The notes: generated from the letters alone by a model not told the origin. DNA of 64,000 bases from Channallabes apus (GCA_030522415.1 CM060113.1:11728065-11792064); one strand, 5' to 3'. Shown: positions 1-11,041, counted from the stretch's first letter. Numbers and translations are program-made.

Positions 1-187
1 ATACCAGGGCTACAGGGTGGGGAGAAAACAAAAGAGAAGATACAGACCAATTCTTCCTTTTATCATAATTGAAATATAAGATTACTGGCAAATAAAATGA
101 AGATCACTCACAAAGAGCAAAAGTGTGTTTTGCAAAGTGACTGTATGATGTCAGACCATACACCCTAATGCTTTCCAAGCTATCTCT

Positions 188-960
188 GTGGATTTTAACC
201 ATGCCACCTTGAAGTCAACCCTGCCCAATTTTAAACAGTGTGTGCACTGCAAGATAAGGGAAAATAAAACTCTGGGCTTCTTGTATGATAGTGTAAAGAA
301 TACAGCTCCATACTATAGCTCTTCCTGCTCTCAGCAGATCAGATCATATGTAACTTGGTTCACCTCAAGCCCCTATACACCTGCAGTCCAGCAGCAACCT
401 GATCACCAGAAATGTAAGAAGTGTGCCCAAAAATGAACACCCATACACACAAAGTCACTCCTGACCAGTGACCTTGACCTCACATGTCATGAAGTGAATG
501 GAGAGGTTGGTCATGAAGCACATCTGTTCAATAGTCAAACCATCACTGCACCCCTTACAGGTTGGCTATCAGCCTCACATCACTGCAGCACTTATCTTGA
601 GGTGGCAGGAAGCACTGTAAGAGTCATGTTTTCTGATTTTCAAGTGCTTTCAAAACCCTAAGACCAGATCTACTCAGCAATAAGCTACTGGACATGCATG
701 GGGATACTACAATGGTGACCAGGATAACCAACTACCTCACATGTTGGCCACAATATGAAAAGCTGTTAAACACAGTGTCAGATACCATAGTGAGCACCGT
801 TGTGTGTTGGGGTAGCACAGTAAAGACAGCCAATAGCCACAGACTCAATAAACTTATTAGGAAAGCTGGGTCTGTCATTTGAGTTGAACTGGAGTCTCCG
901 GTGGAGGTGTCTGAAATGAGAATGCTAAAGAAATTTCCCAAGATTCTAAACAGTATATCC
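188..960 (+). pseudogene. Decayed LINE (L2-like) endonuclease/RT remnant
   Basis: Two pieces of a non-LTR retrotransposon polyprotein lie in the same orientation. At 188-436 the frame contains DFNHATLKSTLPNF, the start of the GDFN block of the apurinic-type endonuclease, with downstream spacing typical of fish L2-like LINEs. At about 694-882 the frame contains VVCWGSTVKTANSHRLNKL followed by RKAGSVI, typical of the region just after the reverse transcriptase in these LINEs. The whole RT core between them is missing and there are several stops. This is a deleted dead copy. Clade assignment is from motif memory and is tentative. Confidence 0.6.
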
Positions 961-1029
961 TATCTGCTGCCATGTACTACTGGAGCACATTCAACCGTAG
1001 ACACAGACCACCTTCAATATCACATACAA

Positions 1030-1160
1030 CATCATTTAACAATATCATGGGAAATATCTTTTAGCAATATCATGTAGAATATCTTTCAGCAAGATTATGC
1101 ACATCATCAATTAGCAATATCATGTGCAATACCAGTTAACAAATCATGTGAAATATTACC
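1030..1160. repeat. Degenerate short tandem repeat (CAATATCATG-type)
   Basis: The motif AGCAATATCATGT and diverged versions recur four to five times at irregular 30-40 bp spacing (for example near 1040, 1060, 1110 and 1140). It is AT-rich and has no coding frame. The rest of 961-1500 is AT-rich DNA in which I see no gene. Confidence 0.5.
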
Positions 1161-1502
1161 CATCATCGTTGCTACATAAATTTTTATAAAAATATGGTTT
1201 CTGCTATTCTATTGTTATCGGTTGCTGCATTGTGTCTTGTTTGGTTGTTGCACTCTACTTTTGTCTAGTTTGTGAATTTTTCTATTTTCATTTAGTTTTA
1301 TTTTATTTTATTACTTTATTGCATGTGTATTTTTTTCTGCCACAAAAATTTCCTTTGGTATTAATAAAGTTCTCTCATTATCTTATTTTATCTTATCTTA
1401 TTATGGTAAATTTCCCTGCATAAATACAGTGCAGTCACTGGCTCTTTATACAGCCTACAGCCCGACCCTGTCTAATCATCCTTAGTTTTGCAGCACAAGC
1501 TA

Positions 1503-3120
1503 CAGTGGTGTGAAAAACTATTTGCCCCCCTCCTGATTTCTTATTCTTTTGCATGTTTGTCACACAAAATGTTTCTGATCATCAAACACATTTAACTATT
1601 AGTCAAAGATAACATAATTGAACACAAAATGCAGTTTTTAAATGAGAGCTTTTATTATTTAGGGAGAAAAAAAATCCAAACCTACATGGCCCTGTGTGAA
1701 AAAGTAATTGCCCCCTGAACCTAATAACTGGTTGGGCCACCCTTAGCAGCAATAACTGCAATCAAGCATTTGCGATAACTTGCAACGAGTCTTTTACAGC
1801 GCTCTGGAGGAATTTTGGCCCACTCATCTTTGCAGAATTGTTGTAATTCAGCTTTATTTGAGGGTTTTCTAGCATGAACCGCCTTTTTAAGGTCATGCCA
1901 CAACATCTCAATAGGATTCAGGTCAGGACTTTGACTAGGCCACTCCAAAGTCTTCATTTTGTTTTTCTTCAGCCATTCAGAGGTGGATTTGCTGGTGTGT
2001 TTTGGGTCATTGTCCTGCTGCAGCACCCAAGATCGCTTCAGCTTGAGTTGACGAACAGATGGCCGGACATTCTCCTTCAGGATTTTTTGGTAGACAGTAG
2101 AATTCATGGTTCCATCTATCACAGCAAGCCTTCCAGGTCCTGCAGCAGCAAAACAACCCCAGACCATCACACTACCACCACCATATTTTACTGTTGGTAT
2201 GATGTTCTTTTTCTGAAATGCTGTGTTACTTTTATGCCAGATGTAACGGGACATGCACCTTCCAAAAAGTTCAACTTTTGTCTCGTCGGTCCACAAGGTA
2301 TTTTCCCAAAAGTCTTGGCAATCATTGAGATGTTTTTAGCAAAATTGAGACGAGCCTTAATGTTCTTTTTGCTTAAAAGTGGTTTGCGCCTTGGAAATCT
2401 GCCATGCAGGCCGTTTTTGCCCAGTGTCTTTCTTATGGTGGAGTCGTGAACACTGACCTTAATTGAGGCAAGTGAGGCCTGCAGTTCTTTAGATGTTGTC
2501 CTGGGGTCTTTTGTGGCCTCTCGGATGAGTTGTCTCTGCGCTCTTGGGGTAATTTTGGTCGGCCGGCCACTCCTGCGAAGGTTCACCACTGTTCCATGTT
2601 TTTGCCATTTGTGGATAATGGCTCTCACTGTGGTTCGCTGGAGTCGCAAAGCTTTAGAAATGGCTTTATAACCTTTACCAGACTGATAGATCTCAATTAC
2701 TTTTGTTCTCATTTGTTCCTGAATTTCTTTGGATCTTGGCATGATGTCAAGCTTTTGAGGTGCTTTTGGTCTACTTCTCTGTGTCAGGTAGCTCCTATTT
2801 AAGTGATTTCTTGATTGAAACAGGTGTGGCAGTAATCAGGCCTGGGGGTGACTACAGAAATTGAACTCAGGTGTGATAAACTACAGTTAAGTTATTTTTT
2901 AACAAGGGGGGCAATCACTTTTTCACACAGGGCTATGTAGATTTGGAGTTTTTTTCTCCCTTAATAACATAAACCTTCATTTAAAAACTGCATTTTGTGT
3001 TCAATTATGTTATCTTTGACTAATAGTTAACGGTTTTTGATGAGCAGAAACATTTAAGTGTGACAAACATGCAAAAGAATAAGAAATCAGGAAGGGGGCA
3101 AATAGTTTTTCACACCACTG
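1503..3120 (-). mobile_element. Tc1/mariner transposon, both ends present
   Basis: A Tc1-family DNA transposon of 1,618 bp. The left end begins CAGTGGTGTGAAAAACTATT and the right end is its inverted match ending CACACCACTG. TA dinucleotides flank both sides (1501-1502 and 3121-3122), the classical Tc1 target duplication. The terminal repeats are about 100 bp or more and differ at several positions, so the copy is not new. The transposase is on the minus strand. A second, left-truncated copy of the same family lies at 61617-62794. Confidence 0.93.
1721..2742 (-). pseudogene. Tc1 transposase, broken by a frameshift
   Basis: DD34E-type transposase that would cut and join the element at TA sites. 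It starts with ATG at 2742 (MPRSKEIQEQ). The N-terminal half (2742 to about 2300) carries the two helix-turn-helix DNA-binding units and a GRP linker (GRPTKITPRAQR). The C-terminal half is open from 2296 to 1721 in another frame and carries the catalytic motifs: Asp in WTDETK, Asp in QQDNDPKHTS and Glu in SPDLNPIEMLW. One frame change near 2296-2315 separates the halves, just before the first catalytic Asp. Total length of about 340 codons is normal for the family. All three catalytic residues remain but no full-length protein is possible. Confidence 0.9.
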
Positions 3121-3122
3121 TA

Positions 3123-4574
3123 TGTGCATTCTTCTCTCTGAAAGGTGACATCCTTACTTACAATTTATGTATGTTTACCCCCACAGTCTTTCACAAATGG
3201 AAAAATATATAAATAGTCTATTATGTGAAGATGAGAATAAAACAGTCTTGGATATGAGACTATTCATCTGTTTTGACTGCCCTACTTAGATAGACATATG
3301 CATGAAAACAAATGAGCATTCACAGCCAAAACAAACCTGAAGTGCCAGGGCTCTGTTGTTTGATCCACAGGTATCACACAGTAGGGGGAACCAACAAACC
3401 CACTTTATCAGTGCCAGTTCTTCAAGCAACAGATGTGAGGCAACTCTGCAGAGTAGCAAAAGCACAGAAATGCTGAAGAGTGGCAGCATGACAAAACAGT
3501 GAGAAGGACAAGGAGGAGATACAGTAGTAAAGAAATCAGCTTTGCCAGGTACCAAAAGAAGAAGATTTGAATGTTTCAGCTTTCCTGTAAGACAAAAAGA
3601 GTCCCAGAAAATCACGAGGCAACGTCATGCTCGTTTTATTAAATAGATATAAAATAAAATTTTCAATTAATTTCAGGGAAATGATCAGTTCATTGAGAAG
3701 TTGGGATAAAATACAGATTTGTTCATTATAGGCCTTGTTTCCTGAAAACATAGTAAAATAAAATCAGCGTATTTGTTAAGGAAATTGTGTAATCTGATCT
3801 GTCATATTTACTGCCGACAGTTTTGTGAAACTCAAGTGTGCATTTTTTTTTTCAATTCAGAAAAATTTCTAGATTTATTCCCATTCATTTACAAGTGGTA
3901 ATCGTTACCCTGTCCCATCAGGGTATTTAATAATTAAGGCATTAGTACAGTATCAATCACAAGAAGAAAATATTAAATTTACCATCGACACCCAAGGAGA
4001 TCACTTGCATAATACAATGTGAATATACAATTTGATTATATATTTTGGCAGTCTTAATTTGTAACATGTATTAGTGGACTGTACATCAAATATACTTTCT
4101 AAAAAAGAAAAGTTGTTGTTTCAAAAGAATCAAATTATTGGCCTGGTCTTAAACTGTCAACGTCTGGAAAGTGGTGAGAGAAAATATATGGATGAAGAGT
4201 GCCTAAAGGTAAAATTGATAAATTGTCTAACAACCTCAGCAGCAACCTTATTTCTCGTCTCATCTGTTTCAACCACCCTGCATTTAGCATCACCATTATA
4301 TTAATCACAACTTATTATCTGTCATTATCTGCACATGTTTCTCACTGCTTCATGCCTTTAGTTATATGGTTTTGTATACTTGCATGATTCATAGTCACTG
4401 TGTGGCTTAACAAACAAAAACAATTCTCTGAAACTGGTCAGGTACAGAAACTGGACTGAAAATGAGAGCCAAAAACTCCTCCTCAAGACTAAATTTAAAA
4501 AGTACAAGAAAGTTGGACCTTTTGGATGAAAAACATGTGAGGGGTGGCTCACAAAAAAAAAAAATAATAAAAAA

Positions 4575-4577
<3 letters not shown>
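3123..4577. other. No gene seen; AT-rich spacer
   Basis: Between the Tc1 element and the TA microsatellite the longest frames are about 110 codons, with no recognisable motif or codon bias. I see no RNA gene and no clear repeat boundary. Confidence 0.5.

Positions 4578-4578
<1 letters not shown>

Positions 4579-4628
<50 letters not shown>
4579..4628. repeat. (TA)n microsatellite
   Basis: About 25 uninterrupted TA units, preceded by an A-rich tract at 4551-4575. Confidence 0.97.
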
Positions 4629-4632
<4 letters not shown>

Positions 4633-5556
4633 AACAGCCAGTGTTCTGAGCTCAAAACAGTCAAAACAAGGTGACAAATAAAATGAGGGGGAAAAGACAG
4701 CGAGTTTTACTAGGGTGTAAGCCCATCACATTTGTGTATTTTGGTATATATTTTATATCTCTGGAATTGTAATGAATTTTTTATTATTATTTATATTGAG
4801 AAAATGAAAAATGTTCTCAATTGGTGTTTTGATGATGATGGAGCAGAGCACAAATGTAACGTGCTGCTTCAACCTCTCCTATAGGTGTTCATTTGGTTTG
4901 CGAACTGGAGTCTGTGAAAGGCATTGCATACAACTTACATCATTTTCATTCGCCTCAAACTATTCAGTGAGTGCGCCCTTCTGGCCTGTGGATGGGGATG
5001 AGATCATTCTTGAAGAGACCGCTTCCATCGGGATAGAAATGTTTCATCATAGGATAAAGGTGATCAGTCAAGAGAAATTTGTATTGATTTGAACTGATCC
5101 TTGACGCTGACCTAACAAATGGACCAAAACCACAGCAGCAAAATGACCCTTATAGCGTATATGGGGCAGTGGTTCAATTTGTCATCCATATGTGCTCTTA
5201 CTAAACATATTATTGTGCTATTTGCCTGTGGAAATCATTGTTTACCCACCAAGCCAAAAAAAAGCACAGCCAGTTCCATTATATACAATAGAAGGCAGGG
5301 GTGAGATAAGCACACAATTTCTTTTTATACAAAAATATAACTAGTTTCAAATTAAATCAAAAACTTGAAATGTAGAAAATAACAAGCACACCCATACACA
5401 TACAGATAGCTCATCTCACTTCCCTTGCTTTCTGCTCCTTACTTATTACATATTAGATTTTTCTTCAAACTGAGCTCCACCTGTGGCCACTGCAGGTGGC
5501 CTGGTGCCAGGTGGCCTGGTGCCAGTTAGAACTAATGAACCTGATCACTTGTAACG
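4629..5556. other. No gene seen; possible old interspersed repeat
   Basis: About 4960-5150 has the feel of a widespread fish repeat (block around ATAGAAATGTTTCATCATAG), but I could not assign it to a family. A short direct repeat, CAGGTGGCCTGGTGC, occurs twice near 5503-5525. No coding region is supported. Confidence 0.35.
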
Positions 5557-5686
5557 CTCTGGTGTTACGTCTATTATTGTCCCGCCGCGGTTGCGCAATA
5601 CCGGAAGTGGTGTTTACCAGCTCATTCCTAGATTCCCGAATCCGTATTTGTGTAACTAAAGGTTTTATAATAATCCCAGCGTTACA
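5557..5686 (+). repeat. Truncated 5' LTR of the gypsy element
   Basis: This matches 10912-11041 almost exactly (one visible difference, GTAACTAAAGG against GTAACAAAAGG) and ends GCGTTACA. The 590 bp that should precede it are absent. Directly after it, TAGTGGTGGCCCGTACG at 5687-5703 is where a tRNA primer-binding site is expected. I could not identify the tRNA. Confidence 0.85.
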
Positions 5687-5759
5687 TAGTGGTGGCCCGT
5701 ACGTACGGGGAATCTATAATTTGGATATTTTCCGGTTTTGTGTGACGTGGCTGTACAAC

Positions 5760-6554
5760 ATGGACGCTAATGCTAACGCTAGCGCTAATGCTAATGCTAA
5801 CGCTAGTGGTGCTGTAAAGGCCGACTTTGCTATTGATAGTAATGTGATGGAGAGAGATGATGCATTTGTAACACGCCGTAACCCTACTGCTGAAATAACA
5901 TCTTTAATTAGTTCACTGTATATATCTGATAGACATGATGATGACGATGATGATGATGTTGTTATTGCTCATGTGTCTGATATTAATGTTGTGCAAACAA
6001 TGAACAATGAACTAAATCAATGCAAGGCGGATGTGGAGGCGCTCACAGACAAAGTGAGCAAGTTGGAGCAGGATTTTAGACAATCCGTAAACAGCAGTCT
6101 AAACAGAGAAACCAGTTTCCGTGAGGCATTGGACGCTGGCTTAGAAGGGCTGGAGCGCTACTGCCAAGAGGCCTTAGAGAAGCTGGAAAGAGCTGTTACT
6201 GACTGTTTTCTCCGACGTGACGTGATCTGGGAAAACCAGATGAAGAAACTCCGCTTCACGAGTACGCCCACCATCCAAAGATTACAGGCCTACACCCCTG
6301 CATCTCTCCAATCTCCGGTTCTACAATCTCCCAGCACTCCGATCACGACATCTATAACAAAGGTAAAGCCATCCATCAGTCACGAAACTTATGACATTCC
6401 TCCCGGTGTTCCTACACACTCTTCTGCTCAGCTTACCTCCTCAGTTTCTCCCTCTTCTTCTTCCTTTTATGGTCGACCACCCATCCGCCTGGAGTTTCCA
6501 GCCTTTGGCGAAGCTTCAGACAGCAGATGTACTCCACTTCATCGAACAGTGTGA
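5760..6554 (+). CDS. Gypsy Gag N-terminal part (ORF1)
   Basis: Structural Gag portion of the gypsy element. It starts at the ATG at 5760, 73 bp after the LTR; upstream frame is open but lies in the LTR. The first 17 residues are an Asn-Ala repeat (MDANANASANANANAS). Residues ~60-70 hold an acidic run (HDDDDDDD). Residues ~85-170 are charged and heptad-like, suggesting a coiled coil. A Ser/Pro/Thr-rich linker follows. The frame closes at 6554 after entering a segment whose better continuation is in the +1 frame (see the next entry). It has no zinc knuckle. The role in particle assembly is inferred from position. Confidence 0.8.
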   Translation: MDANANASANANANASGAVKADFAIDSNVMERDDAFVTRRNPTAEITSLISSLYISDRHDDDDDDDVVIAHVSDINVVQTMNNELNQCKADVEALTDKVSKLEQDFRQSVNSSLNRETSFREALDAGLEGLERYCQEALEKLERAVTDCFLRRDVIWENQMKKLRFTSTPTIQRLQAYTPASLQSPVLQSPSTPITTSITKVKPSISHETYDIPPGVPTHSSAQLTSSVSPSSSSFYGRPPIRLEFPAFGEASDSRCTPLHRTV

Positions 6555-9500
6555 GAACTATCTGGAGATCAGACCACTGCCCAGCCCAGAACTGCTAGGA
6601 ACCCTCAGCACGGTTTTAAGCGGGCCTGCTCTGAGCTGGTGGAAGGCAGAGAAAGGCAAGGTAAGGGACTGGATGTCTTTCAAACAGGCGTTTATGGCGG
6701 CATTCTTACCTGATGACTATCTCACGGAAGTTGAGGAAAATTTGAGGTCGCTGGTACAGCAGCCGGGTCAACGCCTGCGGGACTTCGCCTATGACTATCG
6801 CGCCCTCTGTCTGAAGTGGAAGCCGGATATCTCAGAGGAAGAACTGGTGGGGAGAATCCTAAACAATATCAACCCCAGAGTAGCTGGATGTCTGAGGGGA
6901 ACGGTAACCACAGTTGAACAGCTCGTGAAGATAGGTTCGAGGGTGGAAAAAGATTGCAAGAGCTCCAGAGATTACTGGCAGAAGGTGGACTCTCAGCAGA
7001 ACAAGGAGAAGAGTCATAAGAAGACAGGTGAGCGAGCTCCTTCAAAGTTCACAGCAGGACTCTCCATAGCTCAACCTCTACCAGCTCCATCTCTCCTCCT
7101 GGTTCCAGTGACGGTGAAAGGAAGAAAGGTGAATGCGGTGGTGGACACGGGCAGTTCATACACGCTGATGAGGAACCATCTGTGGCAGACGCTCAACGAT
7201 CAGGAGGACCAAGTTGGACTTCCATCTCCTCAGAAGTTCGTCATGGCTGATGGAAAGATACATCAAGCACAAACACACGCCTTGTTACAGTACAAGTGGC
7301 ACAACATCGAAGGTGAGTTAAAGACATTCATCATGAGGGACGCTCACCTGGCCTTCTCTCTGATTGTGGGACTCGACTTCCTAAAAGCAACAGGAGCCAT
7401 CCTGGACATGGATGGAGGAGAATACGCACTGAAAACAGAGGAGGGGATCGTTTATCATCCATTTATAACGTCCCCACCCCACTGTGCACCATCGATGCTG
7501 ACGCAACAAAGACCCATTCAGCTCCCAGCTACCGCCAATCTTTACCTCGCCTTGCCAGTGACACCCGACGAGCTCCAATCTGCGGAAAAAAACCCTAAGA
7601 TCACGCCATCATGGGACACCGACAATGAAGAGGAGCTGCTGAAACTCATGGCTGCTTGGCCACTCACCACCTCCAACACACTAGGCAAAACAGCAGTAGT
7701 GAGACACACTATCACTTTATCAGATGACACTCCATTTAAATCCAGAGCCTATAGAGTATCACCCATTAAAAAGACCATTATAGAAGATCAAGTAGACCAG
7801 ATGCTGAAGGATAAAATCATCCAACCTTCATGTTCACCCTGGTCTTCACCTGTTGTGTTAGTACCTAAACCCGATGGGACTTACCGTTTTTGCGTGGATT
7901 ACAGAAAGCTAAACAGCAAGACCAAACCTGATGCTTATCCAATGCCGATTATACATGACATCTTAGAATCACTGGATGGCGCCTCCTGGTTCTCAACATT
8001 GGATCTGCAATCAGGTTACTGGCAGGTGGAGATGGAGAAAGACAGCTGTGAGAAGACCGCCTTCATCACCACCAAAGGGCTGTTTCAATTTCGGTCCATG
8101 CCCTACGGACTCAGAAACGCCGCAGCCACCTTCCAGCGTTTGATGGAGAAAGTCTTGGCTGAAATAAGGGGGAAATATTGCTTTGTATATATAGACGACA
8201 TCATTATCTACTCCAAAACACCGGAGCAGCACATCAAACATCTTAATGCAGTATTCTCCAAACTTACCCAGGCCAACCTCTCCCTCAACATGAAGAAATG
8301 TCATTTCTTCAAAAGGCGGCTGAGGTTCCTAGGCCATATCATCTCCGAAGAAGGCGTGCAGTTGGACCCAGAGAAAACCCTGGCGGTGGCTGAATATCCT
8401 CCTCCACAAGACGTAAAATCTCTTCAGCGTTTTCTAGGTCTCGCCGGATGGTATCACAAATTCATTCCCCACTTTGCCGATATGACATCACCATTAAATC
8501 ATTTGAAAAAGAAGGGAGTAAAATGGGAGTGGACCGAAGAATGCCAGAACGCCATGGAGAACATCAAACACGCCCTTCAAAACCCACCTGTACTAGTTCA
8601 ACCAAACCTAAATATGCCGTTCCAAGTACACACAGACGCCAGCGAAGTGGGCCTGGGAGCTATTCTCACCCAGAAATCAGCAGAAGGAGAACGAGCGGTA
8701 GCGTACGCATCACGAATGTTGAGAGGAGCTGAGCAGAATTACTCCACATCAGAGAAGGAGTGTTTGGCTGTGGTTTGGGCTGTAGAAAAGTGGAGACACT
8801 ACTTAGAAGGTCGCGCTTTCGAGGTCTTTACAGACCATGCTGCCCTGTCATGGGCCTTCAACTGCCCGAAAACCAGCTCTCGTCTCACCCGATGGACATT
8901 ACGCCTACAGCAGTTCATCTTCTCAGTACATCACAGAAAAGGCTGCCTGAATCTGGGACCTGATGCGCTTTCCCGGGCGCCACCCCCGCTACAAGTAGGC
9001 ACAGCTCCATGTCTTGCCATCATAACCACAAAATTGTCATCCGACTTACCAAATGACCTGTGTGAGATAACCCAAGCTCAACTGAATGACACAAATATCA
9101 CGGAGCTGCTCTCTAAAGATCACCCAAGAGGCATAAAAGATCAGAGGGTCTCCTTCGCACATCATCAGGGCGCGTTATATCGCCGGGTACCCGTAAGAGA
9201 CGGAGAAAAATTTCAGCTCGTTGTCCCCCAGTCACTAATCAATAACTTTCTGCACTACTATCACGACAATCCACTGGGAGGACACCTAGGGCAACTAAAG
9301 ACCTTGTTAAGGTTATTAGATGTAGCATGGTGGCCGACGGTGCGGAAGGACGTATGGCAGTATGTGAGGACCTGCAGCGTGTGCCAACAATACAAAAATG
9401 ACAACGCTAAACCCAGTGGGTTACTACAGAGTACCATGGTTCCAGAGCCGGGACACACCGTGGGACTGGACATCATGGGTCCTTTTCCAAGAAGTAAAAG

Positions 9501-10338
9501 GCGGAATGAATATCTTTTGGTGGTGGTGGATTATTTCACCAAATGGGTGGAAATGTTTCTCCTTAGGGATGTAAAGACGCCAAAGCTGGTAAAGGTACTG
9601 AGAGAAGAAATCTTTACTAGATGGGGAGTCCCCAAATATCTAGTATCCGATCGAGGACCCCAGTTTACGTCTCAGCTGCTGGCACACCTCTGCCAAACAT
9701 GGGGGAGCGTCCAAAAGCTAACTACGAGCTACCACCCACAAACCAACCTGACTGAGCGAGTAAACAGAACTTTAAAGGTGATGATCGCTTCATATGTCGG
9801 GGACCACCACCAAAACTGGGACCAATGGTTACCGGAACTGAGATTCGCCATCAACACAGCCCAACAGGAAACCACTGGGAAAACACCTGCAGAACTCACA
9901 CTTGGTCGACAGCTTAAGGGTCCTCTGGAAAGGCTCATTAACCATCCCCCAACACCCAATCACACAGCCTATTCACTTCTGGAAAGGCAACAATGGATCA
10001 CGGAGGAGGTGAAACTAAGAGTGAAACAGCAACAATCCAAACAAGCCAGATGCTACAATGCCCGGAGGAAAGATGCGCACTTTCAACCAGGAGATCTAGT
10101 TTGGATTAAGACTCACCCACTCTCCTCCGCAGCTAAAATGTTTTCAGCCAAGCTAGCGCCTAAGTGGGAAGGTCCAGCTGAAATTATAAAGAAACGAGGA
10201 CCAATTAATTACACTGTGTCTTGGGGCAATCCACAAAAAACCGACACTTTTAATGTGGTAAACTTAAAGCGCTTTTACGGACGTTCTCCTCAGACGCCGG
10301 AAGCTTGGGGGGGGGGTCTATGTAGCGCGGCCACATAA
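6508..10338 (+). CDS. Gypsy Gag C-terminal part plus Pol (protease, RT, RNase H, integrase)
   Basis: A reading frame of ~1,270 codons without a stop. It first encodes the capsid-type retrotransposon Gag domain (ALSWWKAEKG, WMSFKQAFMAAF). Next comes aspartic protease (VVDTGSSYTLM, about 7139), then reverse transcriptase (FRSMPYGLRNAAATFQRLM and the catalytic FVYIDDIIIYS, about 8180-8215). RNase H follows (VHTDASEVGLGAIL, VFTDHAALSW), then integrase with a His/Cys N-terminal domain (CSVCQQY) and the core motifs GLDIMGPF and VSDRGPQFTS. The end has GPY/F-like sequence (KRGPINYTVSW). No CCHC zinc knuckle is visible between Gag and protease. It joins ORF1 by a one-base frame change around 6508-6530, either a mutation or a frameshift site. 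The entry start is approximate. Confidence 0.92.
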   Translation, partial: AKLQTADVLHFIEQCENYLEIRPLPSPELLGTLSTVLSGPALSWWKAEKGKVRDWMSFKQAFMAAFLPDDYLTEVEENLRSLVQQPGQRLRDFAYDYRALCLKWKPDISEEELVGRILNNINPRVAGCLRGTVTTVEQLVKIGSRVEKDCKSSRDYWQKVDSQQNKEKSHKKTGERAPSKFTAGLSIAQPLPAPSLLLVPVTVKGRKVNAVVDTGSSYTLMRNHLWQTLNDQEDQVGLPSPQKFVMADGKIHQAQTHALLQYKWHNIEGELKTFIMRDAHLAFSLIVGLDFLKATGAILDMDGGEYALKTEEGIVYHPFITSPPHCAPSMLTQQRPIQLPATANLYLALPVTPDELQSAEKNPKITPSWDTDNEEELLKLMAAWPLTTSNTLGKTAVVRHTITLSDDTPFKSRAYRVSPIKKTIIEDQVDQMLKDKIIQPSCSPWSSPVVLVPKPDGTYRFCVDYRKLNSKTKPDAYPMPIIHDILESLDGASWFSTLDLQSGYWQVEMEKDSCEKTAFITTKGLFQFRSMPYGLRNAAATFQRLMEKVLAEIRGKYCFVYIDDIIIYSKTPEQHIKHLNAVFSKLTQANLSLNMKKCHFFKRRLRFLGHIISEEGVQLDPEKTLAVAEYPPPQDVKSLQRFLGLAGWYHKFIPHFADMTSPLNHLKKKGVKWEWTEECQNAMENIKHALQNPPVLVQPNLNMPFQVHTDASEVGLGAILTQKSAEGERAVAYASRMLRGAEQNYSTSEKECLAVVWAVEKWRHYLEGRAFEVFTDHAALSWAFNCPKTSSRLTRWTLRLQQFIFSVHHRKGCLNLGPDALSRAPPPLQVGTAPCLAIITTKLSSDLPNDLCEITQAQLNDTNITELLSKDHPRGIKDQRVSFAHHQGALYRRVPVRDGEKFQLVVPQSLINNFLHYYHDNPLGGHLGQLKTLLRLLDVAWWPTVRKDVWQYVRTCSVCQQYKNDNAKPSGLLQSTMVPEPGHTVGLDIMGPFPRSKRRNEYLLVVVDYFTKWVEMFLLRDVKTPKLVKVLREEIFTRWGVPKYLVSDRGPQFTSQLLAHLCQTWGSVQKLTTSYHPQTNLTERVNRTLKVMIASYVGDHHQNWDQWLPELRFAINTAQQETTGKTPAELTLGRQLKGPLERLINHPPTPNHTAYSLLERQQWITEEVKLRVKQQQSKQARCYNARRKDAHFQPGDLVWIKTHPLSSAAKMFSAKLAPKWEGPAEIIKKRGPINYTVSWGNPQKTDTFNVVNLKRFYGRSPQTPEAWGGGLCSAAT
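10305..10320 (+). promoter_or_regulatory. Polypurine tract before 3' LTR
   Basis: A G-run (ten consecutive G) directly precedes the LTR start TGTAGCG at 10321, the position where plus-strand DNA synthesis is primed in LTR elements. Confidence 0.75.
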
Positions 10339-11041
10339 AGGGACATTTTTATATATGGGTAAATAATTGAAGAGCTAATGCTGCTCACCTGTAGCCTAAG
10401 ATGTGCCCGAACGGTTTTAAACTTCCCCTATGACAGTGTTGGTCACTGGGCAAGCTCCCACGCGCATGCGCGATCGCGCCGCGAGGGACCCGGATGAGAA
10501 CTGATCACGTGATCCGGCATAAAGCCGGAACCGGCAAGGAAGCCAGCACGGAGAGATTTCCCCAGCGCGCTGTGTGTTTTTTGAGAGAGAGAGATAGGTT
10601 GCTTCCCTTTGGATGATCAGTTTTTGGATTTATCTCATTGGACACTCACTATTCACCTCTCATTCTGTTACTCTTGCTCCCAGTGGCGACATCAATCCTG
10701 GTGAGGCAGAGAATAAATCTCTCCAACTCATATTTCATTTCCGCAATACACTACACCCTGGACTTCCACTCATACACACTCACACCGCTACATACACCAT
10801 ACACATTGTTTATTATTGTATTATATTTGTATATATTGGTTTCGGTGCACCGTGTTTGTTTGGTTATTGGTTTGTTTTGTATAATACACTTTGGTTTATA
10901 TTCACTACCTGCTCTTGTGTTACGTCTATTATTGTCCCGCCGCGGTTGCGCAATACCGGAAGTGGTGTTTACCAGCTCATTCCTAGATTCCCGAATCCGT
11001 ATTTGTGTAACAAAAGGTTTTATAATAATCCCAGCGTTACA
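10321..11041 (+). repeat. Complete 3' LTR of the gypsy element (721 bp)
   Basis: It begins TGTAGCG and ends GTTACA, following the TG...CA rule. It contains a perfect 12-bp palindrome GATCACGTGATC at 10503-10514 with a central CACGTG E-box, followed by CATAAAG at 10518. A TC/GA-rich block and a long pyrimidine/AT region follow. Confidence 0.9.

Larger units (their letters stand above)
5557..11041 (+). mobile_element. Ty3/gypsy LTR retrotransposon, nearly intact
   Basis: A long gag-pol region (5760-10338) is followed by a purine tract and a complete 3' LTR (10321-11041). Only the last ~130 bp of the 5' LTR remain (5557-5686). Domain order is Gag, protease, reverse transcriptase, RNase H, integrase, which is the Ty3/gypsy order. 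The surviving 5' LTR piece differs from the matching part of the 3' LTR at about one position, so the copy is relatively young. Loss of most of the 5' LTR removes its upstream promoter. Confidence 0.93.

Noticed and set aside
1874..2449. Plus-strand 191-codon frame in the Tc1 element
   Set aside because: Antisense shadow of the transposase, which has all family motifs on the minus strand.
4811..5092. Host gene exon at 4.8-5.1 kb
   Set aside because: The frame starts at a non-ATG codon or mid-repeat, has no splice context, and resembles an interspersed repeat.
5496..5759. Extended N-terminus of the gypsy Gag
   Set aside because: The upstream frame begins at a non-ATG codon and runs through the truncated LTR; the ATG at 5760 lies just after the LTR as expected.
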